This document shows, piece after piece, positions 20,490-21,656 of a stretch of DNA of 21,656 bases. The DNA comes from a virus. A program made the translations under genes and the position numbers. Where the stretch lies: positions 1 through 21,656 of the IMG/VR virus record IMGVR_UViG_3300030202_000518; one strand, given 5' to 3'. Positions within the stretch are counted from its first letter, which is position 1. Each line of letters starts with the position of its first letter. The notes under the pieces are model-generated. The model saw only the letters and a list, made by a program, of their open reading frames with translations, was not told the DNA's origin and did not search any database.

Positions 20490-21119
20490 CTAAGTTCCCC
20501 ATACTGCGTTATAAATAATAGGAAAAGCATTTTTAACCAAGTCTTTAGCCCCTTGAGCGACTAGTTGGTGTTCATATTGTGTACCATTAGCGGTACGGAG
20601 GTCAATATAGTGAATCCAGGAGCGGAGTGTACCGTTCATGTAAAGTTTAGTAGGTGAGGACAGTGGAAGTACATCTCTTGCACATTCTTTAGCGACACCT
20701 GCTGCTAACATTTCATCATATAGCTTTTTATTTAATTCAAACAGTTGTTTAGCTTTAAGTTGGAGGTCTTGTTTAGTAAATGGATCTAGATCATCAATAC
20801 TATTCTGTCTATTCTTAGTATCTTGTCTACGAAGATCAGGGATAACAGGTTCCGCCATGACAGCGGCATATCTTTGAGAGAACTCTTGGAAAGAGAATGA
20901 ACGGTGACGTAGGATTTGACTAGCAACACTTCGGGTTGTGTTAATTTCTACACACATATTAACCATTTCAAAGGGAGACCAATGCTTATGTTTAATAAGA
21001 TATTTAATAAGACCTGTATAATTAGTACTATCTTGATTAGCTGGGTTAGACACTCTAGCCATATAAGCTATGAGCTGTTCTGCATCGGGTGTAACGTGGA
21101 TTAGATCTACGGTATGCAT
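20490..21119 (-). CDS. thyX: Flavin-dependent thymidylate synthase
   Basis: A 209-aa ThyX that makes dTMP from dUMP using methylene-tetrahydrofolate, FAD and NADPH. The ThyX signature RHRxxSxxxxSxR is complete at residues 71-83 (RHRSFSFQEFSQR); HWSPFE (46-51) and the substrate-binding region LPLSSPTKLYMNGTLRSWIH follow. The start is the ATG at 21119 (MHTVDLIHVTPD). The gene stands alone between the terminase and the early region, and supplies thymidine together with the RNR pair elsewhere in the window. A TATACT lies a few bases before the ATG but without a -35. Confidence 0.96.
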   Translation of the reverse strand: MHTVDLIHVTPDAEQLIAYMARVSNPANQDSTNYTGLIKYLIKHKHWSPFEMVNMCVEINTTRSVASQILRHRSFSFQEFSQRYAAVMAEPVIPDLRRQDTKNRQNSIDDLDPFTKQDLQLKAKQLFELNKKLYDEMLAAGVAKECARDVLPLSSPTKLYMNGTLRSWIHYIDLRTANGTQYEHQLVAQGAKDLVKNAFPIIYNAVWGT

Positions 21120-21305
21120 ACAGTAGTATAAGTTGTGATGGGATTAATAAAGGATGGTATTTGTAATATAAACAGTACTCCAAGATTCAGTACTAGTAAA
21201 GGAGGAATGAGAGCTTGTCTCGAATTCCTCCCTTGAGCAGTCGGGTCCACCCTTCCCTTCTGCCTATAGATGTGGGGTTAAGCTAGTGAACGAACTTCGT
21301 TCGCC
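21120..21305 (-). other. Hairpin-rich gap after the terminase
   Basis: About 185 bases without a gene. It holds a 7-bp inverted repeat GAACGAA/TTCGTTC (21288-21302) directly after the terminase stop codon, a T7-promoter-like core (21259-21269) and a 12-bp hairpin (21201-21231). This is the expected place for the end of late transcription and the genome terminus. Confidence 0.6.
21201..21231 (-). terminator. Terminator-like hairpin downstream of terminase
   Basis: GGAGGAAT-GAGA pairs with TCTC-(GA bulge)-ATTCCTCC around the loop GCTTG, giving a 12-bp stem. On the minus strand it is followed by TTTACT, a short U-tract only, so termination is likely but may need the phage polymerase. It separates the late operon from thyX. 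Confidence 0.6.
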
Positions 21306-21656
21306 CTAAACCCAGGTAGGGACTGAGTTTTTTGTGTCTCCTTTAGCTTGCTGTCTTTGCTGATAATTCATACCCATAACGAGATGATTAGCAGAGGATT
21401 GAGGATCATCAAAGAACTCTTCTAACATTTGATTCCACTCTTCACGTTTACGATTTTTAATAGCTTCCTGGGCTGAGATACCCATAGCATCTGTAAAGTA
21501 CTTAACACCTTGTGCGAGAGCGTCTAATCTATCGTCGTGTTTAACTGCGCCTTTTTCACGACACATACGGCTCATCTGATAGAAGAGCATATACATCAAT
21601 CGTTTTTCAGGGGCTTCATCGGGATTAGATTTGAAGTCCCATTCAATGACGGAACG
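21306..21656 (-). CDS. Terminase large subunit, C-terminal end (T7 gp19-like), cut by window edge
   Basis: The last 116 codons of the DNA-packaging motor, starting beyond the window. The end of the nuclease domain is visible as GAVKHDDRLDALAQGVKYF, containing the conserved HDDRLDAL with its metal-binding Asp. This is followed by a helical tail AQEAIKNRKREEWNQMLEEF and the variable end SVPTWV. In T7-like phages this is normally the last large gene. No other packaging gene is in view. Confidence 0.9.
   Translation of the reverse strand, partial: RSVIEWDFKSNPDEAPEKRLMYMLFYQMSRMCREKGAVKHDDRLDALAQGVKYFTDAMGISAQEAIKNRKREEWNQMLEEFFDDPQSSANHLVMGMNYQQRQQAKGDTKNSVPTWV

Noticed and set aside
1-21656. 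CRISPR array, insertion sequence or integrase
   Set aside because: No regularly spaced repeats, transposase or tyrosine-recombinase features were seen. The window is a continuous phage gene order.

Overview
The window is part of the genome of a T7-like marine cyanophage (a cyanopodovirus, Autographivirus-type), read backwards: every gene I support is on the minus strand, so the phage reads from the right end of the window to the left. The evidence is the T7 gene order (single-subunit RNA polymerase, ssDNA-binding protein, endonuclease I, primase-helicase, DNA polymerase, 5'-3' exonuclease, portal, scaffold, capsid) combined with the cyanophage photosynthesis genes psbA (D1) and hli. The likely host is a marine Synechococcus or Prochlorococcus. 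An NblA-like gene and an E130-type D1 point towards a phycobilisome-containing, Synechococcus-like host, but this is inference.

Layout in transcription order. (1) 21656-21306: C-terminal end of the large terminase, normally the last gene of the genome, so the window appears to cross the genome ends (a circular map or a collapsed terminal repeat). (2) 21305-20029: a hairpin-rich gap, thyX, then about 360 bp without genes holding a 100-bp imperfect inverted repeat and a sigma70-like promoter. (3) 20028-17829: early region of small genes, with three near-copies of one strong promoter, an ArdA-like anti-restriction protein, two KTSC-domain paralogs each preceded by twin hairpins, and a 39-aa membrane peptide. 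(4) 17832-9737: small genes, RNA polymerase, SSB, endonuclease, primase-helicase, a DNA polymerase split into two frames, and a FEN-like exonuclease, interleaved with overlapping microproteins. (5) 9792-6933: NblA-like protein, DUF3310 protein, MazG-like pyrophosphatase and a class I ribonucleotide reductase pair. (6) 6958-3349: small protein, coiled-coil protein, portal, scaffold and a lysozyme-like protein. (7) 3352-782: small outer-membrane-barrel-like protein, hli, tiny basic peptides, psbA and three more small proteins. (8) 781-1: a strongly structured leader and the first 208 codons of the major capsid protein.

How the genes work together: early host-type promoters would drive anti-host genes and then the phage polymerase. 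The replication genes copy DNA, with nucleotides supplied by RNR, ThyX and MazG and possibly by host phycobilisome breakdown (NblA). psbA and hli would keep photosystem II running. Most neighbouring genes overlap as ATGA, TGATG or TAATG, suggesting translational coupling across long polycistronic messages.
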